Notes: a model not told the origin generated them from the sequence alone. Numbered from the stretch's first letter, positions 16,831-26,774 are shown. The stretch: 64,000 bases of DNA from Rhodococcus rhodochrous (GCF_900187265.1 NZ_LT906450.1:4827444-4891443); one strand, 5' to 3'. A program made the numbers and translations.

Positions 16831-18162
16831 CTAGTCGGTGCGGAGTTCGATGCCCTTCGTCTCCTCGATGAAGAAGACCGCACCGAGGGTGAGCAGCGCA
16901 CAGAACACGAAGTACCCGGCCGGTGCCAGCGAGTTCCCGGTGACGTCGATCAGCCACGTCGCGATGAACGGTGCGGTGCCACCGAGGCACATGTTCGTCA
17001 CGTTGTTCCCGAGAGCGATACCGCTGTATCGCACGGACGCCTTGAGCATCTCGACATAGGTGACGAAGGAGGCGCCGTTGACCACCGACACGCAGATGAA
17101 CAGCACGGACTGGCCGACGACGGCCTGCCAGACGGTGCCGCCGGACATCAGCATGAACATCGGAACACCGACGATCGCGGATGCGGCACTACCGGCGAAC
17201 AGCACCGGCTTGCGCCCGTACTTGTCGGCGAGATAACCGGCGATGGGCAGCGTGATCACACCGAGTACGAGAGCGAGGCAGGTCGACAGGAACGCGACGG
17301 AGGACGACAGCCCACCCGTGGTCTGCAGGTAGGTCGCGGCATACACGGAGGCGATGTAGTAGCCACCGATGATGAGCGCACCGAGCAGGATGATCTTGAC
17401 GACGCTTCCGCCCGACGTCTTCAGCAGCTCCGCGATGGGCAGCTTCTTCGTCTCACCCTTTTCCTCGAGTTCCTCGAACTGCGGGGTGTCCTCGAGATGG
17501 TTACGGATCCAGATGCCGACGACACCGATGACCACGCTGAGCAGGAACGGGATGCGCCATGCCCATTCGAGGATCTGTTCCTCCGAGAACGTGGACGTGA
17601 TGCCGAGCGCCACGAGAGACGCCACCAACGACCCCAGGTAGGTACCCGAGTTGACCATGGACGTCTGCGTCGCGCGCCAGCGTGCCGGTGCGGATTCGGA
17701 GACGAATGCGTTCGCGCCGCCGAGTTCGCCACCGGCCGCGAAGCCCTGCAGGCAGCGGGCGAGCACGAGCAGAACCGTCGCCCACACGCCCAGAGTGGCG
17801 TAGGTGGGCATCAGTCCCATGGCCGCGGTCGCCACGACCATGAGCAGGATCGTCCACGACAGTGCGTTCTTCCGGCCGTACTTGTCACCGATGTGCCCGA
17901 AGAAGATGCCGCCGGGCACCCGGAGGAAGAACGCCACGGCGAAGGCCGCAAACGTTCCCAGCAGAGCAGCTGTCTCGTCTTCGGAGACGAAGAACAGGGT
18001 GGCGACCATCGTCGCCATGTAGCCGTAGATACCGAAGTCGTAGTACTCGACGATGGTGCCCACGACGGCAGCACGAATGACCTTCGTCGTCGACTGCTTC
18101 GGTTGCGGAGTGCCGACCTGGGGTGGACTCACTGCGGGGGATGCCGCGTCCGATCCGAGCAT
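16831..18162 (-). CDS. MFS transporter, metabolite:H+ symporter (MHS) type
   Basis: 443 residues, twelve probable membrane segments. MHS-family marks: GTIVEYYDFGIYGYMATM in TM1, the TM2-3 loop GHIGDKYGRKNAL, RCLQGFAAGGELGGA, the long central loop, and GYLADKYGRKPVLF. Relatives import organic acids such as shikimate, alpha-ketoglutarate or aromatic acids with protons. Last gene of the IclR-controlled operon, so it probably imports that pathway's substrate; 33 bp separate it from the flavoprotein gene. Confidence 0.9.
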   Translation of the reverse strand: MLGSDAASPAVSPPQVGTPQPKQSTTKVIRAAVVGTIVEYYDFGIYGYMATMVATLFFVSEDETAALLGTFAAFAVAFFLRVPGGIFFGHIGDKYGRKNALSWTILLMVVATAAMGLMPTYATLGVWATVLLVLARCLQGFAAGGELGGANAFVSESAPARWRATQTSMVNSGTYLGSLVASLVALGITSTFSEEQILEWAWRIPFLLSVVIGVVGIWIRNHLEDTPQFEELEEKGETKKLPIAELLKTSGGSVVKIILLGALIIGGYYIASVYAATYLQTTGGLSSSVAFLSTCLALVLGVITLPIAGYLADKYGRKPVLFAGSAASAIVGVPMFMLMSGGTVWQAVVGQSVLFICVSVVNGASFVTYVEMLKASVRYSGIALGNNVTNMCLGGTAPFIATWLIDVTGNSLAPAGYFVFCALLTLGAVFFIEETKGIELRTD

Positions 18163-18195
18163 GTTCGTGTCCTTTTCGAATGTGAGGGGAGGGCG

Positions 18196-19656
18196 CTACA
18201 CGCCGGCAGCGCCGAGTGCGGTGCGTGGAGCGGCGCCGGATGCAGCCGACCGGGCCGCGTTGAGGCCGGCGATGCGGCCCATGGTCAATGCGTTGGCGAC
18301 GGCGTTGCCGCCGCCCACATAGCGGAGGCCGAGGATGCCGGCGCCTGCTTCTCCGGCCGCGTACAGGCCGGGAACGACGTTCCCGATGGTGTCGAGAACT
18401 TCCGCGTTCGGGTTGATCTCGAGCCCGGCGTGGGTGCAGACCAGTTCGGCGGGCAGCATACGTGCCGCGTAGAACGGTCCCTCCACGATGGGGTCGGGGT
18501 TCGAGGTCGATCCCTTGTTGGCGAGGGTGCGATGCCGCAGGAATTCGGGATCGATCCCGTTGGGCAGCTGGGTGTTCCAACGGTCGATCGTGGTGACCAA
18601 CGCATCGACCGGTACGCCGATGAGGTCGGCGAGTTCGGGGAGGCTGTCGGCACGCAGGGTACGACCGGCGTCGGCTTCCTCTGCGATCCGGTCGGCGTCC
18701 CAGTCGGTGTAACCGGCGGGCAGCCCGGTGCGTGCCTTCTCGTCGAAGATCGCCCACACCGGTCCGTCCTGACGATCCATGAGACCACCGGAGACCGCGT
18801 ACGAGGCGTCCTCGTCCATGAACCGCCGGCCGGACTTGTTCACATACACCCGCGACTTGGGCGGGAAGCCTGCCTGCCAGTGGTGGTAACGCTGGAAGTA
18901 GGCGGTGGGCATGGTCAGCCCCCAGTCCTTGCCGGCGATGGCCGAGTCGACCTGCTCGCCGAAGCGGAAGTGGTCGCCACGGCTCCCCGGGGCGGCGACG
19001 ACGAAGAGCGACTCGCCTGCTCCGAGCGGATACGGGTAGTACTGCTCGAGCAGGTCGCGGTTCTGTGCGAAGCCACCGGACGCGACCACGACGGCGTGGG
19101 CACGGACCTCGATGTCGTCGGCGACGACGCCGACCACACGTCCGTCCTCGACGAGCAGTCGCTGGACCCGGGTGCCGAGCACGGCTTCCACACCGTGTGC
19201 GCGACGTGCACGATCGAGGGTCTGCACGAGCCCGTAGCCCTGGTCCTTCGGCACGTGCCCGCGCCACACGTCTTCGACGCCGGCCTGGCACAGACCGGGC
19301 ATGTGCGCGTTCGACGATTCCCGGGCGGGGATCTCCACACCGAGACCGATCAGCCACTCGAGGGTGGGGCCCGCGTTCTCGCAGAATGCACGGACCAACC
19401 CGGGTGCGAGTACCCAGTGGTTCAGATCCATGTAGTGCTGGAAGAACTTCTCGGCGGAGTCCTCGATACCGAGACCGCGCTGCACACTGGTGCCTGCCGC
19501 GGTGAACAGTCCCGCGGAGAGTTGCGTCGACCCACCCAGTTCGGTTTCGGATTCGAACAGCAGGACGCTCGCGCCGGATTCGGCAGCGGACACTGCGGCC
19601 GCGAGACCGGCACCGCCACCTCCGATCACCACGACGTCGATGATGTCGTCGTTCAT
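18196..19656 (-). CDS. FAD-dependent oxidoreductase, fumarate reductase/ketosteroid dehydrogenase-like
   Basis: 486 residues from ATG 19656, whose ATGA overlaps the upstream SDR stop. N-terminal FAD-binding Rossmann fold [21 protein letters not shown] with the distal acidic residue in LLFESE, a second FAD contact [18 protein letters not shown], and the C-terminal [13 protein letters not shown]...[16 protein letters not shown]. This layout is shared by fumarate reductase flavoproteins and 3-ketosteroid dehydrogenases, which add or remove C=C bonds next to a carbonyl. In its operon it probably desaturates or reduces a cyclic ketone formed by the SDRs (inference). Confidence 0.88.
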   Translation of the reverse strand: MNDDIIDVVVIGGGGAGLAAAVSAAESGASVLLFESETELGGSTQLSAGLFTAAGTSVQRGLGIEDSAEKFFQHYMDLNHWVLAPGLVRAFCENAGPTLEWLIGLGVEIPARESSNAHMPGLCQAGVEDVWRGHVPKDQGYGLVQTLDRARRAHGVEAVLGTRVQRLLVEDGRVVGVVADDIEVRAHAVVVASGGFAQNRDLLEQYYPYPLGAGESLFVVAAPGSRGDHFRFGEQVDSAIAGKDWGLTMPTAYFQRYHHWQAGFPPKSRVYVNKSGRRFMDEDASYAVSGGLMDRQDGPVWAIFDEKARTGLPAGYTDWDADRIAEEADAGRTLRADSLPELADLIGVPVDALVTTIDRWNTQLPNGIDPEFLRHRTLANKGSTSNPDPIVEGPFYAARMLPAELVCTHAGLEINPNAEVLDTIGNVVPGLYAAGEAGAGILGLRYVGGGNAVANALTMGRIAGLNAARSAASGAAPRTALGAAGV

Positions 19657-20450
19657 GAGAGTTGATCTCCCGTCTCCGCGATGATGCGGTGATAGAGGCC
19701 GTTGGACGTCATGCCGCCGTCGACGGTCACTTCGCTGCCGGTCATGTAGCTCGAACGATCCGACAGCAGGAAGAGCACAGCGTCGGTGATCTCGTCGACG
19801 GTGGCCATCCGGCCGGCCGGAACGCTGTTCAATGCGGCACCGACGAACGCGTCGGCGCCGCCGAGCAGGGCCGTGCCCACGAGGCCGGGGTGAACCGAAT
19901 TGACGCGGATACCCCAGCGCGCGAAGTTCCCCGCCGCAGATTTGGACAGGCCCCGCAGGCCCCACTTGCTCGACGAATAGGCCGGAGAGAAGTAGCCGAT
20001 CTGCCCCGAGATCGACGAGATGTTGACGATCGAGCCGCCACCGCTGTCGCGCATGAGCGGAGCCACCGCCTTCATCCCGTAGAACGGGCCGAACAGGTTG
20101 ATCCGCATGGTCTTCTCCCAGACGTCGTCCGGGGTGTCCATGAATTCGAGACGTCGGGAGATGCCGGCGTTGTTGACGAGTCCGCCGAGTTCACCTCGCT
20201 GGGAGCGGATCTCGTCGACGACTCGCTCCCATGCCGCGGCGTCGGACACGTCGAGCGTGTGCGCCGATGCAGAACCACCGGCCGCCTCGATCTGTTCGAC
20301 GACCTCGGACGGGTCGTGGATATCCGCAAGGCACACATGCGTTCCCCGTGCAGCGAGCACGCGGGCATGATTGGCACCCATTCCCCCGGCCGCGCCCGTG
20401 ACGAGTACAACCGAGGGGTACGACACGGATTCGACGACGCTGTCAGACAT
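19653..20450 (-). CDS. SDR family oxidoreductase
   Basis: 265 residues from ATG 20450. Classical short-chain dehydrogenase: cofactor motif [12 protein letters not shown], Asp after strand 2 (LADIHD) favouring NAD(H), NNAG at about residue 90, catalytic Ser in [18 protein letters not shown] with the Tyr/Lys pair, and C-terminal [13 protein letters not shown]. Likely interconverts an alcohol and a ketone in the pathway. It overlaps the upstream SDR by 8 bp and the flavoprotein by 4 bp. Confidence 0.9.
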   Translation of the reverse strand: MSDSVVESVSYPSVVLVTGAAGGMGANHARVLAARGTHVCLADIHDPSEVVEQIEAAGGSASAHTLDVSDAAAWERVVDEIRSQRGELGGLVNNAGISRRLEFMDTPDDVWEKTMRINLFGPFYGMKAVAPLMRDSGGGSIVNISSISGQIGYFSPAYSSSKWGLRGLSKSAAGNFARWGIRVNSVHPGLVGTALLGGADAFVGAALNSVPAGRMATVDEITDAVLFLLSDRSSYMTGSEVTVDGGMTSNGLYHRIIAETGDQLS

Positions 20451-21273
20451 GACGCGATCCACCGTCGACGGCGATCGAATGTCCGGTGACGTAGCGGGCG
20501 CTGTCGGAGAGCAGGAACAGCAACGGTCCGAAGACCTCCTCGGGGGCACCGAGCCGGTGCAGCGGGACGACGTCGAGCGCGTGCTTCAGTGCGGCCGGGT
20601 CCTCCTGGACCCACCGGGTCATCTCGGTGTCGATGTAACCCGGAGCGATCGAGTTGACACGGATTCCCTTGTCGCCGAACTCGACTGCCAGCGATTCGGT
20701 CAGATGGGCGACGGCGGCCTTGGAGGCGCAGTACGCACCGCGGCCCTTGCGCACACGCAGCGCCGAGACCGACGACATGTTCACGATCGCGCTACCGGGC
20801 TCCATGTGCCGCGCCGCGGCCTGCGAACCGAAGAGCACGCCTTCGACGTTGACGTCCAGGGTCGCCGCGATCTGGTCCTTCGAGATCTCCTCGGCGAGGG
20901 CGAACGGGAAGATGCCGGCGTTGTTGATCCAGAAGTCGATGCGACCGAACTCCTGCAGCGCGACCTGCGCGAGCGCCTCATGGTCCGCCGGATCGGTCAC
21001 GTCGACGCGTGCTCCGATCACCGTGCCGGGTGTCTCGACGAGGGCTTCGACCGCGAGATCGGTGTTGATCTGCTCCGCGGTCTCCTTCATCTGCACGTCG
21101 TTGATGTCGCCGCCGACCACGTGCACGCCGCGCGTGGCCAGACCGCGCGCGAATTGGGCACCCATGCCGCGGGCCGCGCCGGTGACGACGGCAACCTTGC
21201 CGGCCATCTCCGGGTAGAGGGCGACGATCTGGGTGGTGACGGTACGGCCCGGGTTCTGGGCGTCAACGGTCAT
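20443..21273 (-). CDS. SDR family oxidoreductase
   Basis: 276 residues. Classical [21 protein letters not shown] (Asp, NAD preference), NNAGIFPF, catalytic [13 protein letters not shown] and YCASKAAV, and [11 protein letters not shown] near the end. Second dehydrogenase of the operon; having two SDRs suggests two alcohol/ketone steps or stereospecific isomers. The 48-bp gap to the upstream SnoaL-like gene and the 8-bp overlap downstream put it inside the operon. Confidence 0.9.
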   Translation of the reverse strand: MTVDAQNPGRTVTTQIVALYPEMAGKVAVVTGAARGMGAQFARGLATRGVHVVGGDINDVQMKETAEQINTDLAVEALVETPGTVIGARVDVTDPADHEALAQVALQEFGRIDFWINNAGIFPFALAEEISKDQIAATLDVNVEGVLFGSQAAARHMEPGSAIVNMSSVSALRVRKGRGAYCASKAAVAHLTESLAVEFGDKGIRVNSIAPGYIDTEMTRWVQEDPAALKHALDVVPLHRLGAPEEVFGPLLFLLSDSARYVTGHSIAVDGGSRHV

Positions 21274-21321
21274 GGGTGATTCCTCCGGAAATGTGGAACG
21301 AACAGGAAAGAGATGCGACGG

Positions 21322-21750
21322 TCAGCTGTCGTCGCGGAAGACGACGCGGCGGGCTATGCGCCATTCGCCGCCGGTGCGCACGACGCGGTCGTCGATGGTG
21401 GTGAACCGGACGAGCCTGGATTCGCCGCCACGAACGGTGGCCACGATCTGCAGATAGGCCCGCACACGGAGGGTGTCGTCGTCGACGCGGTAGGTGGCCA
21501 GATTCGTGACGACGTGCCGGTGCACTTCCCCTGCAGCCTGCGCGCCGGCGTGGAAACGCTCGGCGAAGGCCGCGAGGTCGTCGGTTCCTGCCACGGGGGC
21601 GGGGTAGCTGGGCGAGCAGAACTCGCCGTCGGCGGTGAACGTCTCGGCCCACTCGCGCGCAGAGCCCTCGTCGATGAGGTGGCTCTGCCGCCCGTAGAGC
21701 TGGTGGATGTGGGCGAGAACCGCCGCGTCCACGTAGTCGGTCCGTGTCAT
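21322..21750 (-). CDS. SnoaL-like / NTF2-fold protein
   Basis: 142 residues matching the SnoaL_4 or ring-hydroxylase small-subunit-like NTF2 fold: an N-terminal helix with YGRQSHLIDEGSAREWAETF, then FTADGEFCSP and alternating beta strands (RAYLQIVATVRGG; RIARRVVFRDD). Members are small isomerases, hydratases or dioxygenase beta subunits; no ring-hydroxylase alpha subunit is nearby. First gene of the operon, 26 bp from a perfect palindrome, and divergent from the IclR gene. Confidence 0.8.
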   Translation of the reverse strand: MTRTDYVDAAVLAHIHQLYGRQSHLIDEGSAREWAETFTADGEFCSPSYPAPVAGTDDLAAFAERFHAGAQAAGEVHRHVVTNLATYRVDDDTLRVRAYLQIVATVRGGESRLVRFTTIDDRVVRTGGEWRIARRVVFRDDS

Positions 21751-21775
21751 GTCGTACGAAAACCATCCGTCGTGT

Positions 21776-21802
21776 GTGCGATAATCGCACTCAGTGTGCG
21801 AT
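21776..21802. promoter_or_regulatory. IclR operator of the catabolic operon
   Basis: A perfect 15-bp palindrome GTGCGAT-A-ATCGCAC (21776-21790) is followed 5 bp later by an extra half site GTGCGAT (21796-21802). It lies between the divergent SnoaL-like gene and the IclR gene, as expected for a shared operator. Confidence 0.65.
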
Positions 21803-21857
21803 TAACGGAAATGCTAGGTGTTACAGTTCACAGACGTCAAGGGAGGTAACGGGGGTC

Positions 21858-22592
21858 ATGACACAAATGCGGGATGTACCTGCACAAACGGGGGATCTGG
21901 ATCTGCCGCGGATCGAGCCGGATGCCGGCATGTCCAAGACACTCCACAACGGTCTCGAGATCCTGGAATTGCTCGCGCGGAACCCTCACGGCCTGTCGGT
22001 CAGCGAGATCGCCGAGAGCCTCGACGTACACCGCACGGTCGCCCACCGGCTCGTCCGGACACTCGAGGCGCACCGACTGTGCCGCCGCGACGACCACAAG
22101 CGCATCTCGCTGGGCACCGGCCTGGTGACACTGGCCGAATCCGTCGAGCAGGACCTACGGACTCTGGCCCGCCCGATCCTCGAGGACCTCGCCGACAGCG
22201 TCGAGGCCACCGCCCACCTCGTCGTCCGCGAGTCCGACACCATGGTGCGCGCGATCATGGTGATCGAACCCCGGCGATCCGATGTCCACATCGCCTTCCG
22301 TCCGGGCCAGGTCCATCCGCTGGATCGAGGCTCGGCCGGTCTGGCGATCCTCGGATCCATGCCGCCACGCCCCGACGAGCGCCCGGAGGTGACCCGAGCG
22401 CGGCAGACGGGCTATGCGGTCTCTGCCGGCGAGGTCGTATCGACCACTATCGGAATCTCGGCAGCAGTGCCGACCCGTCCCGGGGGTACGCAGGCGGCGA
22501 TAGGCGTCTCGGTCTTCGACGCCACCGATGAAGCCCGACTCGCGGCGGCCGTGGTCTCTGCGGCGGCGGCTCTCGGCGAGTTGCTCCGGTGA
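21858..22592 (+). CDS. IclR family transcriptional regulator
   Basis: 244 residues from ATG 21858; GGGAGG lies about 10 nt upstream. After a 27-residue lead comes the winged HTH (LEILELLARNPHGLSVSEIAE, VHRTVAHRLVRTL) and the IclR effector domain with HPLDRGSAGLAIL and the C-terminal GGTQAAIGVSVF. Divergent from the five-gene SDR/flavoprotein/transporter operon, with a strong palindrome between, so it very likely controls that operon. It could act as repressor or activator. Confidence 0.9.
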   Translation: MTQMRDVPAQTGDLDLPRIEPDAGMSKTLHNGLEILELLARNPHGLSVSEIAESLDVHRTVAHRLVRTLEAHRLCRRDDHKRISLGTGLVTLAESVEQDLRTLARPILEDLADSVEATAHLVVRESDTMVRAIMVIEPRRSDVHIAFRPGQVHPLDRGSAGLAILGSMPPRPDERPEVTRARQTGYAVSAGEVVSTTIGISAAVPTRPGGTQAAIGVSVFDATDEARLAAAVVSAAAALGELLR

Positions 22593-22674
22593 CCGATGTC
22601 GGAATGAGCGGGGTCGGAGTGACAGATCACGTAGCCCGACTTCGCGTGCATTCGAGCACTCGACACCTCCGACA

Positions 22675-22690
22675 GCACACACCTGTGTGC
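22675..22690. promoter_or_regulatory. inverted repeat just upstream of the YhgE-like gene
   Basis: GCACACA-CC-TGTGTGC, a perfect 7-bp dyad ending 11 bp before the GTG at 22702. It could be an operator or a small 5' UTR hairpin hiding the weak ribosome site; undecided. Confidence 0.35.
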
Positions 22691-22701
22691 ACAATCGACA
22701 G

Positions 22702-24207
22702 GTGAGTTCAAACCGGTCGACCACCGATCCGCACCACGGCACCCTGCGCAGCCCCCGCTTCTGGCTCGCGCCCTTCGCTGTCGTCGCAGCGATGATGAGT
22801 GCCCTGGCGTACTTCTATCTCGGCGCACTCCTCGATCCGAGCGAGAACCTGAGACAGTTCCCGATGGCCATCGTCAATCAGGACGTCGGCGACGTGCTGC
22901 CCGGATCGGACGAGCGACAGAACTTCGGCGACCAGATCACCGAGGGCATCCTCGACGGCATCGATCCCGAGGAGATCGATCTGCAACGGATGGGGATCTC
23001 GGCCGCCAACCAGGGTCTCGACGACGGCAGCCTGTACGGCGCGATCGTCATCCCCAGCGACTTCACCAAACGCATTTCGATCCTCGCGCAGGCCTCGGTG
23101 GTTCCCGGAGACATCGAGAAACCGATCATCACCCTGTACACGAACCCCCGGACGGGTGCGTTCGCGACGGGCATCGTCACGACGATCGGCGACCGCGCGC
23201 TGACCCAGGTGAACGACACGGTCGGGCAGCAGCTCACCGAGACCGTCACCGCGACGCTCGCCGAGTCGGCACCCGACCTGCAATTGTCCGGAGCGAGCAG
23301 CCTCGTCCTGGCCCAACCGATCGATGCGCTCACCGTCGAGCACAAGCCGCTGCCCGACGGGACGGGCGCGGGTCTGTCCGCCTTCTTCTACACCCTGCTG
23401 CTGATCCTGGCCGGCTTCACCGGCGCCACGATCATCAACGCCGTCGTCGACAGTGCCCTCGGTTTCGTGCCCACCGAATACGGCCCCCTCTACATCGCGC
23501 GGGAGACCACCCGGATGTCGCGCCTGCAGGTGCTGGCACTCAAATGGGGCATCACGGTGGTCCTGTCGTTGATCGTCTCGGCGTTGTATCTGTGGATCTC
23601 CACCGCACTCGGCATGCCGGCGCCGCGCGCGTTGCTGCTGTGGGAGTACGGGGCACTCGCGATCTCGGCGGTGGGCATCACATCGCTCGCGGTGATGTCG
23701 ATCTTCGGGGCGGCGGGTCTGCTGGTGAACCTGATCGTGTTCATCGTGCTCGGCCTGCCGTCGTCCGGTGGCACCATTCCGATCGAGGCCACCCCGCGGA
23801 TGTTCGAATGGTTGTCGACCTTCGAGCCGATGCACCAGATCTATCTCGCGGTGCGGTCCATCCTCTACTTCGACGGACGACCCGACGCCGGGCTCGGCCA
23901 CGGCGTGACGATGACGATCGTCGGTCTCGTGTTCGGTCTCGTCGTCGGCGCCCTGGTGACGTGGATCTACGACCGCGTCGGCTTCCACCGGGCCGCGGAC
24001 GCACCCGTGCGTCTGCCGTGGCGGCCGTCGCGACAGCACGATCGGGATTCGGCGGTCGCGACCGACACGGTCCGTTCGGACGACAGCGTGGACACGCGCA
24101 AGGACGATCGGGACGATACGGTCGAATCCTCCGGCAGCTCCGAGCATTCGGACGACAGCGACGGGTCCGCGAACGAAATGGGGGACCCCGCCGCGCGTCG
24201 GGGGTAG
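22702..24207 (+). CDS. YhgE/Pip-like (DUF3533/ABC-2 type) membrane protein
   Basis: 501 residues from GTG 22702; only a weak ribosome site is seen, and no other start precedes the first membrane helix. TM1 at about 17-38 (FWLAPFAVVAAMMSALAYFY), a large extracytoplasmic domain (about 40-215; FPMAIVNQDVGD), then five or six helices between about 225 and 430, and a long acidic Ser/Asp-rich tail of about 70 residues. This matches YhgE/Pip-like permease modules related to ABC-2 exporters and ESX-associated proteins. Substrate unknown. No ATPase is adjacent. Confidence 0.75.
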   Translation: MSSNRSTTDPHHGTLRSPRFWLAPFAVVAAMMSALAYFYLGALLDPSENLRQFPMAIVNQDVGDVLPGSDERQNFGDQITEGILDGIDPEEIDLQRMGISAANQGLDDGSLYGAIVIPSDFTKRISILAQASVVPGDIEKPIITLYTNPRTGAFATGIVTTIGDRALTQVNDTVGQQLTETVTATLAESAPDLQLSGASSLVLAQPIDALTVEHKPLPDGTGAGLSAFFYTLLLILAGFTGATIINAVVDSALGFVPTEYGPLYIARETTRMSRLQVLALKWGITVVLSLIVSALYLWISTALGMPAPRALLLWEYGALAISAVGITSLAVMSIFGAAGLLVNLIVFIVLGLPSSGGTIPIEATPRMFEWLSTFEPMHQIYLAVRSILYFDGRPDAGLGHGVTMTIVGLVFGLVVGALVTWIYDRVGFHRAADAPVRLPWRPSRQHDRDSAVATDTVRSDDSVDTRKDDRDDTVESSGSSEHSDDSDGSANEMGDPAARRG

Positions 24208-24220
24208 CGGCGGAGTCCCT

Positions 24221-24238
24221 CCACTACCACGGTAGTGG
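24221..24238. terminator. short hairpin after the YhgE-like gene
   Basis: CCACTAC-CACG-GTAGTGG, a perfect 7-bp stem 13 bp beyond the stop. Possible terminator before the polymerase gene; it is short and lacks a T-run. Confidence 0.35.
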
Positions 24239-24321
24239 CGGTTCTCTCGGGGATCGCTCTCGATACGGGTGAATTCAAGGGTGAATCGAGGAGTTACCGC
24301 GCGTCGGAGTCTGTCGCCGTG

Positions 24322-25905
24322 ATGGAGCACACTGTATGGGTGCGCACGGTCGTCGTTCCTCATCCTGCGGACGGCCGGGGCCGTCGCGGTGCAAGCATCG
24401 TCGTGGTCGACGCATCCGGCGCGCCGCTCGGTCCGGTACGCGAGTACCCCGAATTCGCGGATGCAGTCGCAACGATCGAAGCCGAAGCGCGACCGCGCTG
24501 GGTGTGGACCTCGACGGCCACGGTCTATCCCGCGTTACTCCGCGCCGGCGTCCGGGTGCAGCGATGCCACGATCTCGCCACCACAGGCGCCATCCTCGCC
24601 GTGCGCGAGGGACTGTCCCCGCCCACTGCGGAGGAACCGGCCGACGAGCGGCCCGGTCTCTTCGACGCGGCACCCGCGATCGACGTCGAGGCGGTGGTCG
24701 CGCAGTTCGCCGATCAGCGTCGCCGCATCTCCGGCGATGCTCGCCTCGAGTTGCTCACCGCCGCCGAATCGGCCGGCACGCTCGCAGCGGCCGAGATGGG
24801 TTTCGACGGGTTGCCGTTCTCGGCGCAGGCGCATCGTCGCCTCCTCGAGGACACCCTCGGACCGCGCCCGACCGGCTACGACCTGCCGAGCCGCATCGCC
24901 GAAGTGGTCGAGGAGGTCAGCGCCGCCTTCGGCCGCCCCGTGAATCCCGCCTCGCACAGCGAGGTACTCGAGGCGTTCCGCCGCGAGGGCATCACCGTCG
25001 AGTCGACCCGCAAGCACGTGCTGCAGCGGATCGACCATCCCGCGGTGCCTCTGTTGTTGCGGCACCGTGAGCTGTCGAAGTTGTACAGCACGAACGGCTG
25101 GCACTGGCTCGACACCTGGGTCCGCGACGACCGGTTCCGTCCGGTCTACGTTCCCGGCGCTGTTGTGTCGGGCCGGTGGGCGAGTCGCGGCGGTGGCGCT
25201 CTGCAGATCCCCAAGGCGCTGCGGTCGAGTGTGATCGCCGATCCGGGCCGGTCGTTCGTCGTCGCCGACGCGGGCCAGCTCGAACCGCGCATCCTGGCGG
25301 CGATGTCGGGCGATAGGCGCATGGTCGCGGCTGCCGGTTCGGACGATCTGTACGCCCCGGTCGCTGCGGCGTCCTTCGCCGGCGACCGCGCGAAGGCGAA
25401 GGTCGCGGTGCTCGGCGTGCTCTACGGGGCCACGTCGGGCGACGCGCGTGTCCTGCTGACGGTGCTGCGTCGCAGCTTCCCGACCGCGGTCGACTTCGTC
25501 GAACGTGCCGCCCGTGCGGGTGAACGTGGCGAGGTGGTGCATTCGTGGTTGGGCCGTGCGTGCCCACCCGCTCCGGAGGGTTTCCACTCGCACGGTGATG
25601 CGCATGCGCGGGGCCGGTTCACACGGAACTTCGTCGTGCAGGCCACCGCGGCCGAGTGGGCGCTGTGCGTGCTCGCCGAACTGCGACGGCGACTGACCAC
25701 CGATCCCGACCCGACCGTCGGCGATCTCGTGTTCTTCCAGCACGACGAGGTCGTGGTGCACACCGGCAATCCGGAACTCGCGTCGTCGCACATCACCGCG
25801 TCGGTCGAGGTGGCGACGCGCCTGATGTTCGGCGACACACAGGTTCGTTTCCCGATGGACACGGCCGTGCGCAACGTCTACGCCGAGGATGCGGGCGGCG
25901 AGTAG
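24322..25905 (+). CDS. Pol I-like bifunctional 3'-5' exonuclease/DNA polymerase
   Basis: 527 residues if started at ATG 24322; GTG 24340 is equally possible and a GTG at 24235 is less likely. All three family-A polymerase motifs are present: motif A VADAGQLEPRILAAMSGD, motif B KAKVAVLGVLYGATSG, motif C FFQHDEVVVHT. At little more than half the size of PolA, it has no 5'-3' nuclease domain; the N-terminal about 180 residues look like a degenerate exonuclease fold. Actinobacteria carry such shorter paralogues in addition to PolA. It overlaps alkA tail-to-tail by 28 bp, suggesting a repair role. Confidence 0.85.
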   Translation: MEHTVWVRTVVVPHPADGRGRRGASIVVVDASGAPLGPVREYPEFADAVATIEAEARPRWVWTSTATVYPALLRAGVRVQRCHDLATTGAILAVREGLSPPTAEEPADERPGLFDAAPAIDVEAVVAQFADQRRRISGDARLELLTAAESAGTLAAAEMGFDGLPFSAQAHRRLLEDTLGPRPTGYDLPSRIAEVVEEVSAAFGRPVNPASHSEVLEAFRREGITVESTRKHVLQRIDHPAVPLLLRHRELSKLYSTNGWHWLDTWVRDDRFRPVYVPGAVVSGRWASRGGGALQIPKALRSSVIADPGRSFVVADAGQLEPRILAAMSGDRRMVAAAGSDDLYAPVAAASFAGDRAKAKVAVLGVLYGATSGDARVLLTVLRRSFPTAVDFVERAARAGERGEVVHSWLGRACPPAPEGFHSHGDAHARGRFTRNFVVQATAAEWALCVLAELRRRLTTDPDPTVGDLVFFQHDEVVVHTGNPELASSHITASVEVATRLMFGDTQVRFPMDTAVRNVYAEDAGGE

Positions 25906-26774
25906 GTGGCATGCGTCCACAGATGCATGACGGCGTAGGCCCGCCACGGCCGCCATTGTTCGGCGCGCTCGGTGGCTTCGCGTGCGCTTTCCACCTGCAG
26001 GGCTCGGCGGAGAACGAGGTCGCCGGACGGATAGGCATCGCGGTCGCCGAGCCGTAGGGCCAGATAGTCGACGGTCCACGGTCCGATCCCGGGGAGCGCG
26101 AGGAGGTCTGCCCCGAACGAGGGTTGCTCCGGCGCCACCCCGTCGGCCGCGGCCCGTGCCAGTTCGGCGACGGTGCGGGCACGCGACTGCGTCGTGCCGA
26201 TTACGGCGCGCAGGTCGCTCTGCTCGACGGTCGCGAGTCGGTGCGCCGTAGGGAAGCATCGCAACCCGCCGGGGGCGTCGTCGCCGAACGCCGCGACGAG
26301 CCGTCCTGCGAATGTGCATGCCGCCGCGACGCTCACCTGCTGCCCGAGCACCGTCGACACAGCGGTGGCGAACCAGTCGGTGGTGCCGACCACGCGCAGA
26401 CCCGGATGGGTCTGCACGAGAGGCCCGAGCACGGAATCGGCCTCGAACACCGCGTCGACGACGGACGGGTCGACGCCGAGATCGAGCCACTGACGGACCC
26501 TCTCTTCGATCTCCTCGACATCCACACGGCCTGCCGCCTCGACGTGAACCTCGAGATGCCGCACCTCCCCGTGTTTCCCGTCGTCGGGGGTCGCCGGGTC
26601 GTCGAACCGGACGGCGATGTGCGCGGCACCGCCGTTCGTGCGGATCGCGCGGTGATGAGTGCCGGTGGTGCTCTCGTGGTGTTCGTAGGCGGGGACGGTG
26701 TGGCTTCGCAGCGACGCGAGCATCGGCCCCACCGCAACGGGTTCGGCCACCGGGATCCGGAGGGTGGTGATCAT
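25878..26774 (-). CDS. alkA: AlkA-like DNA-3-methyladenine glycosylase
   Basis: 298 residues from ATG 26774 (ATGA overlap with the preceding ogt stop). An N-terminal AlkA_N-like part (about 1-115) precedes an HhH-GPD fold with GQQVSVAAACTFAGRL and the hairpin LPGIGPWTVDYLALR, where the Asp is the catalytic residue. It excises alkylated bases to start base-excision repair. Last of four overlapping genes (ogt, sigma factor, ogt, alkA), so it is made together with direct-reversal enzymes. No Ada-type regulatory domain is fused to it. Confidence 0.92.
   Translation of the reverse strand: MITTLRIPVAEPVAVGPMLASLRSHTVPAYEHHESTTGTHHRAIRTNGGAAHIAVRFDDPATPDDGKHGEVRHLEVHVEAAGRVDVEEIEERVRQWLDLGVDPSVVDAVFEADSVLGPLVQTHPGLRVVGTTDWFATAVSTVLGQQVSVAAACTFAGRLVAAFGDDAPGGLRCFPTAHRLATVEQSDLRAVIGTTQSRARTVAELARAAADGVAPEQPSFGADLLALPGIGPWTVDYLALRLGDRDAYPSGDLVLRRALQVESAREATERAEQWRPWRAYAVMHLWTHATYSPPASSA

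Noticed and set aside
16531-19665. Plus-strand open frame of 1044 codons opposite the transporter and flavoprotein
   Set aside because: Composition is that of a high-GC shadow frame (runs of His, Arg, Gly, Asp) without domains; the minus strand encodes recognised enzymes.
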